The notes under the pieces are model-generated. The model was not told the DNA's origin, searched no databases, and saw only the letters and a list, made by a program, of their open reading frames with translations. Of a stretch of DNA of 64,000 bases, positions 26,845 through 35,018 are shown one piece after another. A program made the translations under genes and the position numbers. Source of the stretch: JABFSS01 sp964497975 (lineage in GTDB: Bacteria; Patescibacteriota; Gracilibacteria; Peribacterales; Peribacteraceae); the NCBI GenBank assembly GCA_964497975.1, contig CAZCFO010000004.1, positions 146,497-210,496 on the forward strand, in the 5' to 3' direction. How positions within the stretch are numbered: the first letter of the stretch is position 1; every line of letters begins with the position of its first letter.

Positions 26845-26868
26845 AAGCCCCTCTCCGGAGGGGTTTTT
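26845..26868 (+). terminator. Terminator after pilA
   Basis: CCCCTC-TCC-GGAGGGG followed by TTTTT, 20 bases after the stop. Confidence 0.85.
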
Positions 26869-26912
26869 CGTGTATATGACGGTTTTTACCGATGGAAGAA
26901 CACCAGTTTTTT

Positions 26913-26921
26913 TGCTATACT
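26913..26921 (+). promoter_or_regulatory. Extended -10 promoter TGCTATACT before the histidine kinase
   Basis: Exact TGCTATACT; the ATG follows 16 bases later, so the leader should be about 9 bases. Confidence 0.6.
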
Positions 26922-26937
26922 ATGAGGAAAACACACC

Positions 26938-28539
26938 ATGACTGCCCGCACCCGCCTCCGGCGTCCCTCGCCCGTCGCCCGCGCCCATCCTGCGGAGCCC
27001 GGCGATGGTCCGGCGGTCCTCCGCGCGCGCCATGTCCTCGGATCGCACGCGCGCTCCTCCATTCTGGGAAAAGTCCTTCGGCAGTCTTTTCTACTCGTCG
27101 CCTTCTGCGTGCTTCTTCTGGGCGGCCTTTCGTTCTTCTACATCACGTGGCTGCTCCCGGACGCGCAGCCGGCATTGTCGGCGTACAGCATCCGGACCCT
27201 CGGGTTCACGATCCTGATCGTCAGCGGACTCCTCCTGCTCCTGGCGCTGTTCCTCAGCACGCTGCTTGCCCGCGATCTTGCACGCCCCCTGGCGACCCTG
27301 TCGGAGAAAGTCGGCGCGATCCGCCCGGGCTCCTGGAGCTTCCGGCGGACGCTCCAGTCGGGGGATGAGCTCGAAACGCTCGATGCGGTGATCGCCGATC
27401 TCACGTCGCGCCTTCGCGATGCCTATTCCAACCTGGAAGAGAAAGTGGAGGAGCGGACACGCCAGTTCCGGGAGGAGTACGCGCGTGATCATGCGATCCT
27501 TGAAAGCATCGAGTACGGCGTTCTTGCCATCGATCAGTCCGGCGTCGTCACCGATGCCAACCCGGCCGCCTGCCGCCTGCTCCAGCAGAACCGGCAGGAC
27601 GTCGTCGGCAGGCTGGGCGCCACAGCCCTTCCGCTGCTCCAGCGCAAGGGGCGGCCGCTGCCCGGGGAACATCCCATCGAGCATGTTCTCCATCTCCACA
27701 AGACGTACCGGTCGCACCCCGCCCTCCACCTGAGTCTGCTTAGGCCCGACCAGTCTTCGCTTCCGGTCACCCTGCTCGTGGTTCCGCTCTCCCTCGGCCC
27801 GCAGTCCTTCGGCGCTCTCGCGGTGTTCCAGGACGAAACGCTCGAACGGCAGATCGATTACATGAAATCGGAGTTCATTTCCCTTGCCAGTCATCAATTA
27901 CGCACGCCGCTCGCCTCCATCCGTTGGTATGTCGAAATGCTATCGCATGAAAAAGGGAAGTTCTCCGAGGATCACCGATCCTGGGTGGGTGAAATCGACG
28001 TCGCGTCGCAGCGGATGGCCAATCTTCTCGAGGCGTTGCTCCACGTTGCGCGCCTGGATGACGGCGCCATCACGCCGGACAAGCGCAAAGTGGACCTGGT
28101 CGACCTGCTCAAGCGCCTCTCGGAGGTCTGGATGCCCGCTGCGGATGAAAAAAAGACCGCTCTGCACCTGGAACTGTCCCAGGCGCATATCAACGTCGTT
28201 ACCGATCCCGTCCTGCTGGAAATCGTCCTGCAGAACCTTTTCACCAACGCCCTCAAATACTCGCCGGTGCAGAAGGACATCACCGTCACTGTCATTCCGG
28301 GGGATACCGAGATCCGCATCACCGTCCGGGATCTCGGCATGGGCATTCCCAAGGCGGAGCAGCCCCGCATCTTCCAGAAGTTTTTCCGCGCCCACAACGT
28401 CCGCACGATGGACACCGACGGCACGGGCCTGGGGCTCTACATGAGCAAAGCCATCATCGAGCATCTCGGCGGCTCGCTCGCGTTCGAAAGCGAGGAGGGG
28501 AAGGGGACGCTGTTCACGGTGACGTTGCCGGTGAAGTAA
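26938..28539 (+). CDS. Membrane sensor histidine kinase (HAMP-PAS-HisKA-HATPase)
   Basis: 533 residues. Two membrane segments (about residues 49-72 and 88-110) enclose a very short outer loop, so the outer sensing surface is small. A HAMP-like linker (ARDLARPLATLSEKVGAI) and coiled coil lead to a PAS domain (residues about 185-300, ILESIEYGVLAIDQSGVVTDANPAA). The HisKA motif is LASHQLRTPLASIRW with phospho-His319. The ATPase domain has the N box NLFTNALKYSP, G1 DLGMGIP and G2 GTGLGLYMSK. There is an unusual basic N-terminal extension of about 45 residues. It follows pilA and may signal to the receiver at 18005; this is inferred. Confidence 0.94.
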   Translation: MTARTRLRRPSPVARAHPAEPGDGPAVLRARHVLGSHARSSILGKVLRQSFLLVAFCVLLLGGLSFFYITWLLPDAQPALSAYSIRTLGFTILIVSGLLLLLALFLSTLLARDLARPLATLSEKVGAIRPGSWSFRRTLQSGDELETLDAVIADLTSRLRDAYSNLEEKVEERTRQFREEYARDHAILESIEYGVLAIDQSGVVTDANPAACRLLQQNRQDVVGRLGATALPLLQRKGRPLPGEHPIEHVLHLHKTYRSHPALHLSLLRPDQSSLPVTLLVVPLSLGPQSFGALAVFQDETLERQIDYMKSEFISLASHQLRTPLASIRWYVEMLSHEKGKFSEDHRSWVGEIDVASQRMANLLEALLHVARLDDGAITPDKRKVDLVDLLKRLSEVWMPAADEKKTALHLELSQAHINVVTDPVLLEIVLQNLFTNALKYSPVQKDITVTVIPGDTEIRITVRDLGMGIPKAEQPRIFQKFFRAHNVRTMDTDGTGLGLYMSKAIIEHLGGSLAFESEEGKGTLFTVTLPVK

Positions 28540-28565
28540 TCTGCGGCCTCGACTTTCCGATGCAA

Positions 28566-28640
28566 TGGAGCCGCTTCGGGGACTCGAACCCCGGACCTAC
28601 TCATTACAAGTGAGTTGCTCTACCACTGAGCTAAAGCGGC
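28566..28640 (-). tRNA. trnT: tRNA-Thr (anticodon UGU)
   Basis: The cloverleaf fits: acceptor GCCGCTT/AAGCGGC, D arm with AGCTCAGTGGTAGAGC, anticodon stem ACTCA/TGAGT with loop CTTGTAA (anticodon TGT), and T arm CGGGGTTCGAGTCCCCG. The discriminator is U and the 3' CCA is encoded in the genome (28566-28568). Confidence 0.97.
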
Positions 28641-28711
28641 ATATGGACTGACCTTTCCTCAGAAAGATGAAGGACCGAGCGATTCTACTTTTTGCCGCAC
28701 TCGTGCGGCGG

Positions 28712-28736
28712 CACTGAGCTAAAGCGGCATATGGAC
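28712..28736 (-). repeat. 25-bp partial duplication of the tRNA-Thr 5' end
   Basis: Positions 28712-28736 exactly repeat 28624-28648. They include the acceptor 5' strand, part of the D arm and 8 bases of upstream flank. Preceded by a small GC hairpin (CCGCAC-TCG-TGCGG). It could be a failed tRNA copy or an attachment-site scar. Confidence 0.85.
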
Positions 28737-28769
28737 AGCCTACCTTTAATCAAAATAGATCGGAAGTTA

Positions 28770-28798
28770 TTGAAGCCAGAGCCGAAATATGCGATACT
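28770..28798 (+). promoter_or_regulatory. Promoter of RNase P RNA
   Basis: TTGAAG and GATACT are 17 bases apart. The predicted start, about 28804, matches the first base of the P1 helix within a few bases. Confidence 0.75.
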
Positions 28799-28800
28799 GG

Positions 28801-29186
28801 AGATTCCCGCTCTTTGGATGATCGCTATATCTTTACAGATGTAGAGGAACGTCCGGGCACGACTGGAACGCTTAGTGGGTAACGCCCACCCATGCGCCCC
28901 ATATCCGGCAAATGCGCATGAGGACCAGTGCCACAGAGACGAGCCCGTAAGGGCATGTGAAACGCCCCCGGCTTGAACGGGGGACCGATCAGCTTCGGCT
29001 GAGCGTGTCGGTAAACTCTAGGTCGTGCAAGGAGGATTTGGGTGAGTGGGATTTCCGATGGTTCCGTCGGACCACATACCCCTCCGCTGGAGGCCGCGGG
29101 CAACCGCGGTCCTAGAGAGATGATCATCACCGTCCCTTCATCGGGACGCATACAGAACCCGGCGTACAGAAGAGCGGGAATCAGAG
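28801..29186 (+). ncRNA. rnpB: RNase P RNA (type A)
   Basis: Catalytic RNA of RNase P, which matures tRNA 5' ends. Conserved segments appear in order: GAGGAACGTCCGGGC (P4 5' side), GACCAGTGCCACAGAGACGAG, GTGAAACGC, GGTAAACTC, the AGAGAGATGATCATC region, and ACAGAACCCGGCGTACAG (P4 3' side and CR-V). The ends pair perfectly through a 13-bp P1 (GATTCCCGCTCTT with AAGAGCGGGAATC). Length is about 385 nt. A terminator follows directly. Confidence 0.96.
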
Positions 29187-29211
29187 AAGCGCCTAAAGCA
29201 GGCGCTTTTTT
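29187..29211 (+). terminator. Terminator of rnpB
   Basis: GCGCCT-AAAGC-AGGCGC followed by TTTTTT. Confidence 0.9.
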
Positions 29212-29238
29212 GATGGCGTTTTGAGGTACACTGTCCCC

Positions 29239-30633
29239 ATGAAGAAATCCGAAGCGATCTTCGGGGTTGCGAGAGTTCCCCTGGACGCTCTTGCCGTATT
29301 CGCCGCGCTGATGCTGGGGTACCGCTTGCGGCAACTCAATATCGACTTCCTGCCCGGGGAGAACCTCGTTGATGCGACCGGCACCCTGCCCGATTTGGGG
29401 TGGTACATGATTCATTTCGTGATCCCCGGTATCGGCTCGTTCATCTGCATCAGCGCGCTCATCGGCCTGTACACGCTCGAGTCCACACTGAGCGCCTGGG
29501 TGGAAGTGGGCAAAGTGATCCTGGCGACGACGCTCTGGGTGACGCTGGTGATCGCGTGGTACTTCCTGGTCCGCAAGCAGCTCTTCTTCTCCCGCGCGCT
29601 GCTGCTGTACGCGACCTTGCTCATGGTCTTCCTGGTCGTGCTCGCCCGCGCTGCGCTCACCCTGCTGCAACGCTCCCTCCTGCGCGCCGGCATGGGACGG
29701 CGGGTGGTGGTGTCCCTCGGGGCCCAGGGGCTCGCGGGCGCCGCGCTGGATACGCTCAGGCACGACGAGCACTACGCCTACCTGGGGCATCTGCCCGATA
29801 TCGACGCCCTCAGGCGGATCACGCACGGCCAGCAGCTCGATCTGGTGCTGCAGACGGATCCGAATCCCGCCAGTGCCACGACCATCGCCCTCATCAACTA
29901 CTGCCGCAGCCATCACATCGGCTACGCCTTCCTGCCGCCGGTGCTCGCCGACGTGCCCCATCAATTGATGGTCGAGCGCCTGGGATTGCTGCCGATGATC
30001 CGGTTCCAGCCGACCCCTCTCGACGGCTGGGGACGAGTCGCCAAGCGCGTGTTCGACATGATCGTCAGCACCGTATTGGTCATCGGATTGTCCCCGGTGC
30101 TGCTCGTCCTCGCGCTGGCCGTGCTCATCGACAGCGGCTGGCCGGTCTTCTACGTCTCCACCCGCGTGGGGGAGCAGGGCCGCAGGCGCGTGCGCATCTG
30201 GAAGTTCCGCTCCATGGTGCGAGACGCCGACAAGCGGCGCGACGAGGTGCGGCAGCTCAACCACCGCAGCGACGGGCCGCTCTTCAAGGCGCGCAACGAT
30301 CCCCGCGTGACGCGCATCGGGCATTTCCTGCGCCGCTTCTCCCTCGATGAACTCCCGCAGCTCTTCAACGTCCTCTCGGGCAGGCTCTCGCTCGTCGGGC
30401 CGCGCCCGCACCTTCCCGACGAAGTCGACCGCTATTCGCTCGACCAGCGCCGCGTCTTCGCCGTCAAACCCGGCGTCACGGGGCTCGCGCAGATCTCAGG
30501 CCGGTCCGATCTCAGCTTCGACGAGGAAGTCCGGCTCGATCTCCAGTACATCGAAGAGTGGTCGCTCCTGCTGGATCTGTGGATTCTCTGGAGGACCCTG
30601 TTTACGGTTTTTTCGCGCAAGGGAGCCGATTAG
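29239..30633 (+). CDS. Polyprenyl (undecaprenyl-phosphate) sugar-phosphate transferase, WcaJ-like
   Basis: 464 residues. These enzymes move a sugar-1-phosphate onto undecaprenyl phosphate to start polysaccharide or glycan synthesis. The N-terminal half has four or five membrane segments and a nucleotide-binding-like region (VVVSLGAQGLAGAALDTL). The catalytic C-terminal domain starts near residue 264: KRVFDMIVSTVLVIGLSPV, then WKFRSMVRDADKRRDEV, NDPRVTRIGHFLRRFSLDELPQ, LSLVGPRPHLPDEVDRY, KPGVTGLAQISGRSDLSF and DLQYIEEWSLLLDLWI. TACACT ends 6 bases before the ATG, so the mRNA is probably leaderless. It could initiate surface glycan or protein glycosylation. Confidence 0.94.
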   Translation: MKKSEAIFGVARVPLDALAVFAALMLGYRLRQLNIDFLPGENLVDATGTLPDLGWYMIHFVIPGIGSFICISALIGLYTLESTLSAWVEVGKVILATTLWVTLVIAWYFLVRKQLFFSRALLLYATLLMVFLVVLARAALTLLQRSLLRAGMGRRVVVSLGAQGLAGAALDTLRHDEHYAYLGHLPDIDALRRITHGQQLDLVLQTDPNPASATTIALINYCRSHHIGYAFLPPVLADVPHQLMVERLGLLPMIRFQPTPLDGWGRVAKRVFDMIVSTVLVIGLSPVLLVLALAVLIDSGWPVFYVSTRVGEQGRRRVRIWKFRSMVRDADKRRDEVRQLNHRSDGPLFKARNDPRVTRIGHFLRRFSLDELPQLFNVLSGRLSLVGPRPHLPDEVDRYSLDQRRVFAVKPGVTGLAQISGRSDLSFDEEVRLDLQYIEEWSLLLDLWILWRTLFTVFSRKGAD

Positions 30634-30691
30634 GCGCCGTCCTCAGGCAAGAAATTGATTTCCGGTTGTGCCGCGTTCAGGATGCCCCGCT

Positions 30692-31660
30692 ATGGCGATT
30701 TTCCGGGGCGAACTGTACGACGACGGCATCGAGCAGGCGGCGAAAGAGGGACGTATTCAGTCGTACGGCAAGCGGTTCCGGTTTTTGCCTCCGTCGCTCT
30801 ACGGACCGCAGGATGACTTCGCATGCATTGAACGGAAGAAGGGCGCTCTGACGTTCTGCAACACCCGGCATCTGGATCCGATAACGTCCGCCGTCTTGCG
30901 GCATACCGAGGCGCTGCGGCGAGCCGCAACCTCCACGCGGGCTTCCCTGAAGGCGTTGTTTCTGGGGCCGGGCGCATGTGTGGAGGTGGGCGATGCGCAG
31001 AAGATCTTCGACGCGGCGGGGGTGGTTGTCGGCATGGAAACGATTTCCCGCACCCCCGTGAATCCCTACTGGATTCTTCGGCATCGCCAACATGATCTGC
31101 GGGACCTCGTCCTTGAGCTCTTTCATCAGCATCTTGGCGAGCCGGATGTCCGGCGGCTTATCCATGACCGCGCCCCCATCGACGTTGCCTGGAACAACCG
31201 GGAGCGTTTGCCGGGATTGTTTGAAGACCGGCGGAAGTCCCCCCTGCCGGGTCTTCAGCACATCGGCACTTTCCCCGCGGATTTCCGCCGGGACCGGCGC
31301 GCGATGAACCCGTACCAGTCGGAGCAATACGATTATGTTCTGGAAGACCGGGGGGTGACGTATTACACGCGCTCGGTGCAGGCCCTGGAAAACGCCTACC
31401 GGATGCTGTCCGCGTCGGGCGTTCTCTGCCTCACCTGCGTCGGCGAGGATAAAGACTCTTCAGATTTCCGGAACGTCGTGCGGCCTGGCGATGTCGCCCT
31501 CACCGAAGGCGGCATCGGATACTGCGTCGTGGCGCGACGGGAGAGCCCGCTCGCGCGTGCCCTGTGGAAGTTTGCCGACGGCCGCCACCAGCCGCACATC
31601 GTGGGCGATATCCCGTCGTTTCTGCTGCGCAAGCTTTCGGTGCCGCCGATGGATGTTTAA
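30692..31660 (+). CDS. Putative SAM-dependent methyltransferase-like protein
   Basis: 322 residues from the ATG at 30692; a GTG at 30668 is an alternative start. The middle contains LKALFLGPGACVEVGDAQ, like the glycine-rich motif I of class I methyltransferases. YDYVLEDRGVTYYTRSVQAL followed by AYRMLSASGVLCL resembles motifs IV-V. The acidic residue and loop spacing are not classic, so the call is tentative. The N-terminal 90 residues are charged and contain no known domain. Its stop codon overlaps the stop of the convergent exonuclease gene by 3-4 bases, leaving no terminator between them. Confidence 0.6.
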   Translation: MAIFRGELYDDGIEQAAKEGRIQSYGKRFRFLPPSLYGPQDDFACIERKKGALTFCNTRHLDPITSAVLRHTEALRRAATSTRASLKALFLGPGACVEVGDAQKIFDAAGVVVGMETISRTPVNPYWILRHRQHDLRDLVLELFHQHLGEPDVRRLIHDRAPIDVAWNNRERLPGLFEDRRKSPLPGLQHIGTFPADFRRDRRAMNPYQSEQYDYVLEDRGVTYYTRSVQALENAYRMLSASGVLCLTCVGEDKDSSDFRNVVRPGDVALTEGGIGYCVVARRESPLARALWKFADGRHQPHIVGDIPSFLLRKLSVPPMDV

Positions 31661-34056
31661 AACAGACTCGGCTGATCCTTCGCCGGTTTCTTCCTTTTGG
31701 CGGCTGGTTTTGCAGGCGTGTCCTTCAGGGTCGGGACGGAGGTCAGGGGTGCGGTGGTAAATGCCGCAGCCGCGGAGGGCTGCAGCTTATTGTCACCGTG
31801 AAATTCTTTGCCTGATGCAAATTGTTCGAGGTATCCCCGCACGGTCTTCCCGTACGCTTTCGTCGTCAGGCGGTCATCCAGGATCCGCACGTCGCCGTCC
31901 GCAGTTCTGATGCGCGCGTAGGTCCTGAGCAGCCGGAACAGGCGGTGCATCAGGCGGGGGAGGGAATAGTCGTTGAATGCGTCGCGGTAGAGCTGCGAAC
32001 GGCGTCCCAGGACGGGGTGTGAGGGATGATCGAACGGCAGGGCCTTGATGATGAAGTGGTTGACGGTGCCTTCGGGCAGATCCACGCCTTCGAACATCCA
32101 CGGCGTGATCAGCCAGACCGCCGGGGCGTCCGCGGCGAGAAATTCCGCCTGCATGCGCCCCATGCCGCCGTTGAGCCCCTGGCAGATGAGCGTCACGTTC
32201 TTCACTTCCAGAGCCTCGGTGTATTTGACATACAAATCCTCGATCGCGCTTTTGCCGGGGAGAAGGATGATCGTTTTTCCCGGAAGAGGGCTCGTCAGAA
32301 GCTCGTCCAGAGCGGGACGGGGATCGAAAGATACGGACATTTGGTTACGAGTTGCGGGTTGCGTGTCATCCGAAGCCTCTCCCGTAACCCGTAACCCGAC
32401 ACCCGAAACCGGTAATATCTCCGGCAGCATGTGCGCGCTGCCCTGCGGAATCAGGAGCGTCGTGGGGATTCTCTTGAAGAGCGTCTCTCCCAGCAGCTGG
32501 CCGATCCGTTCGGGAACCGACTGCAGCATCTGGTTGCCGTTGGGCTTCTGCTCGATCCACGCGATGCGGTGCGAGAGGTTTTCCGGCTGCAGGATCCTCC
32601 GCAGGTCTTCCAGATGCCGCAGCAATTGCGCGGGCCATTCCTGCTTCAATACATCATCGATCAGCGTCCGGAGGCCCTTGGATTCCATGGATCCCAGATC
32701 CGACTGGGTCAGGTAGCGGATGTCCTGGAACTGGCGCGTCTTTTCCACCCACAGCTGCAGCGTGTCCACGAAGCGCGTCATCAGGTCGTTGCCCTGCGCC
32801 GCCGCGCGCACGTCGTCCATCGCGCAGTACCATCCGTATGCGCGGGTCGCGGTGTCCTCCAGCATCGAGGCGTCATCGACGATCACATGCGACGCGCTGG
32901 CCATCGCTTTTGCCGCCGGGTGGTCCGGGGTCTGCAGAAATTCCAGAAGCTCGCGATGCTCCAGGAGCACGACGCCGGGCATGTCGGCAAACTGGTCCAG
33001 GTACGCCTTCGATGTCGCCGTGCAGCTGATCTTTCCGTTCCACACGGCCTCTTCCCCGCCGTGCATGGGGAGTTCGTCCCTCCGCGACGGCTCATACCAG
33101 GCGATCTTCAGTGCGAGCATCGCCTCGTCGGCGGTATAGGATTCCTGTTTCGAAAACCGCAGAACGGCGTCCACGTCGATCAGCGCATGCGGGGGGTACA
33201 GCACCCGGATCTTCTTTGTCAGCGCTTCCGGCATGCGCCGGAGAACCGGGCGGAGGCTCTTCACGGCAATCCAATGCCGCACGGAGGAATCCTTCAGCGC
33301 CCCTTCGATCACCGCCTGCAGGTGGAGGGCATCCAGCGGCTCGTCCATCAGCGCGGGCGGGCCTTTTTCGGGCACCACCGACGGCACGGGCGACAGGGTG
33401 CCTGCGAGGCCGTTGCGCCTGCGCTCTTTGGAGAGCCAACCGGGCTCCTTCTTGGCCGTCGGCGCAGGCAGGGCCGCAAAGAGCGTTTTGTATCCCGCGG
33501 GGCCGCGTTCCATGATGGCATCGGCCAGGTCCCGCAGGTCCTCCGGGATCTCGAGCAGCCGCTCCCAGCATTTTGCGAGCAGTTCCAGCGTCGCGCGGAC
33601 GTCCCCGAGCGCGCGGTGCGGCGGATTGTGGTTCAGCTCCAGCACCGTGCTCAGGTACCCGAGCGAATAGCTTTCCAGTTCCGGGAACACGAGCGACGCG
33701 AGGATCGACGTATCAATGAATGGCCGACCTGTCAGATCAATCTCCTCGCCGCGCAGCATGCCGATATCAAACGGGATGTTCTGTCCCACGAGCAGCGCGT
33801 CCTCCGGCAGATGCCGGAGAATCGTCTGACGGTGATCGGCGATGAGCGGCTTGTCCTTCAGGTCCGCCGTGCGGATGCGCGTGAGCACTTCCACCAGCGG
33901 GGGCACGCTCTCGTGCTTGAAGAGCTGCTCGTATTCGGTCTTCACCTTTCCCCCCCGCACCTCGATGGACGCGAACTCGATCACCTTGTGCGTCCGGGGA
34001 ACGAAGCCCGTCGTTTCGGTATCCAGGACGACGAGGGGGAGGGAGGGGAGGGTCAT
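31657..34056 (-). CDS. DnaQ-type 3'-5' exonuclease fused to a degenerate DinG-like helicase domain
   Basis: 799 residues from the ATG at 34056; an in-frame ATG at 34095 would add 13 residues upstream of a TATTCT box. The N-terminal 180 residues are a DEDDh exonuclease: Exo I VLDTETTG, Exo II GQNIPFDIGML, Exo III HRALGDVRATLELL. The rest follows the plan of DinG/XPD proteins, but no Walker A GxGKT is visible. DDAS replaces DEAH, and motif VI reads HRLFRLLR where the family has QGxGRxIR. The helicase part therefore looks inactive. Residues about 547-572 are encoded by an in-frame word-repeat hairpin. The C terminus is Lys/Pro/Ala-rich and ends in QPSLF, close to a clamp-binding motif. Confidence 0.85.
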   Translation of the reverse strand: MTLPSLPLVVLDTETTGFVPRTHKVIEFASIEVRGGKVKTEYEQLFKHESVPPLVEVLTRIRTADLKDKPLIADHRQTILRHLPEDALLVGQNIPFDIGMLRGEEIDLTGRPFIDTSILASLVFPELESYSLGYLSTVLELNHNPPHRALGDVRATLELLAKCWERLLEIPEDLRDLADAIMERGPAGYKTLFAALPAPTAKKEPGWLSKERRRNGLAGTLSPVPSVVPEKGPPALMDEPLDALHLQAVIEGALKDSSVRHWIAVKSLRPVLRRMPEALTKKIRVLYPPHALIDVDAVLRFSKQESYTADEAMLALKIAWYEPSRRDELPMHGGEEAVWNGKISCTATSKAYLDQFADMPGVVLLEHRELLEFLQTPDHPAAKAMASASHVIVDDASMLEDTATRAYGWYCAMDDVRAAAQGNDLMTRFVDTLQLWVEKTRQFQDIRYLTQSDLGSMESKGLRTLIDDVLKQEWPAQLLRHLEDLRRILQPENLSHRIAWIEQKPNGNQMLQSVPERIGQLLGETLFKRIPTTLLIPQGSAHMLPEILPVSGVGLRVTGEASDDTQPATRNQMSVSFDPRPALDELLTSPLPGKTIILLPGKSAIEDLYVKYTEALEVKNVTLICQGLNGGMGRMQAEFLAADAPAVWLITPWMFEGVDLPEGTVNHFIIKALPFDHPSHPVLGRRSQLYRDAFNDYSLPRLMHRLFRLLRTYARIRTADGDVRILDDRLTTKAYGKTVRGYLEQFASGKEFHGDNKLQPSAAAAFTTAPLTSVPTLKDTPAKPAAKRKKPAKDQPSLF
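32338..32415. repeat. Word-repeat hairpin inside the exonuclease gene, word GGGTTACG
   Basis: Plus-strand left arm TTGGTTACGAGTTGCGGGTT; right arm AACCCGTAACCCGACACCCG then AAACCGG. On the coding strand it adds an in-frame segment (GLRVTGEASDDTQPATRNQ) with no stop. Confidence 0.85.
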
Positions 34057-34094
34057 TGGAGAGGAGAATACGGGCCGGAACGGGTATCGGTCCA

Positions 34095-34126
34095 CAAAAA
34101 GAGCCCGTACGGACGGGCTCTTTCGT
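34095..34126 (-). terminator. Terminator after the 212-residue hypothetical gene
   Basis: AAAGAGCCCGTCCGTACGGGCTCTTT read on the minus strand (stem GAGCCCGT/ACGGGCTC), followed by a T-run. Confidence 0.85.
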
Positions 34127-34131
34127 CGGTT

Positions 34132-34770
34132 TCAGGGGATTCTGCGGATGGTGGTAACAGACGTGATGATGGCATCAATAGCCTGACGTGCACTGGAGAT
34201 CATTTCCCATGCCCGATCGAGCGTTGGATCACTCGTCAGTTCATCCAGCGTTAACAGGGAGCCGAAGTTCTTTTGTCGAACCGGATCGTCGATGTGTCCT
34301 TTGTGCGCGAGCATATCTTCAAGACTGGCGAATGACTGTGTTCCTTCGATGATGCTCAGCGTGCCGGGATCAATCTGTACGGTCAGGCGAGGATTCTTCT
34401 GCGTTATGTGATGAAAAGAAGGCTCGTCATTCTGTGTCGTGTAATAGCCGGTGCTGTATGCATTTCCTCCCAGCACTCTAAAATCACGCACGGCTGTGCC
34501 GCATTCATATTTTTTCTGGGGGGCGGTCGTCTTCACCGGGCCGAGAAGGAATCCGCCCTGCACAGATCCCTCAAATTGCGGAAGTGTCGTCACCATCTGC
34601 TCAATCTTGGGAATGCTTTTCAGCATGACGGCAATCATTCGGTGTTTATGAGCTGCGGAAAGAAAGCCGCAATTTTCCAGTTCTTCCGCGAGGTCGTCGT
34701 GTTTGTCGGGAGAGAAGACATCTTCGCCAAGGGCTCTATTGAGACCAATGATGGTATTCATGGATTTCAT
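34132..34770 (-). CDS. Hypothetical protein
   Basis: 212 residues from the ATG at 34770 (MKSMNTIIGLNRALGED); another ATG is at 34761. The frame stays open further upstream to 34914, but that part overlaps a hairpin and has poor composition. It has no signal peptide or membrane segment. It looks like a mixed alpha/beta soluble protein, with a helix-rich N terminus (DDLAEELENCGFLSAAHKHRMIAVML), a central Gly/Tyr/Thr-rich part and a helical C terminus. No family recognised. It is followed by a strong terminator and preceded by the large surface-protein gene in the same orientation. Confidence 0.7.
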   Translation of the reverse strand: MKSMNTIIGLNRALGEDVFSPDKHDDLAEELENCGFLSAAHKHRMIAVMLKSIPKIEQMVTTLPQFEGSVQGGFLLGPVKTTAPQKKYECGTAVRDFRVLGGNAYSTGYYTTQNDEPSFHHITQKNPRLTVQIDPGTLSIIEGTQSFASLEDMLAHKGHIDDPVRQKNFGSLLTLDELTSDPTLDRAWEMISSARQAIDAIITSVTTIRRIP

Positions 34771-34815
34771 GATGGAAAAAAAGAATGCCGCTGCCAGCGC
34801 CTGGACGTCGCAAAA

Positions 34816-34848
34816 ACGCCCTCCTCCACGGAGGGGGCGCTGGTGATT
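34816..34848 (-). other. Hairpin CGCCCCCTCC...GGAGGGCG with T-run
   Basis: On the minus strand CGCCCCCTCCGTGGAGGAGG is followed by GCGTTTTT, in terminator form. A partial copy of its arm (CTCCACGGAGGG) lies at 34870-34883. It sits upstream of the hypothetical gene at 34132-34770, where it could end a transcript or attenuate it. The 34771-35018 gap holds no other gene. Confidence 0.5.
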
Positions 34849-34967
34849 CGCGGCAGTTACAAGGTCACCGGCCCTCCGTGGAGAACATACGGCGACGACG
34901 AATGGAATTGGCAATCAGAAAATCCATGAGTCTCAGATGCTACTGTCAGGATTTTTTGCGTCAAGAA

Positions 34968-35006
34968 TAAAAAAGAGCGGCGCCTTCCGGCTACCGCCCT
35001 TCTTTC
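34968..35006 (-). terminator. Terminator of the large surface-protein gene
   Basis: Minus-strand AAGGGCGG pairs with CCGCTCTT around an inner GCC-GGAA-GGC hairpin, followed by TTTTTT. Confidence 0.8.
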
Positions 35007-35018
35007 GATATCCAGTAA

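Noticed and set aside
28690..28740. Second tRNA gene
   Set aside because: Only 25 bases match the tRNA-Thr 5' end; anticodon and T arms are missing.
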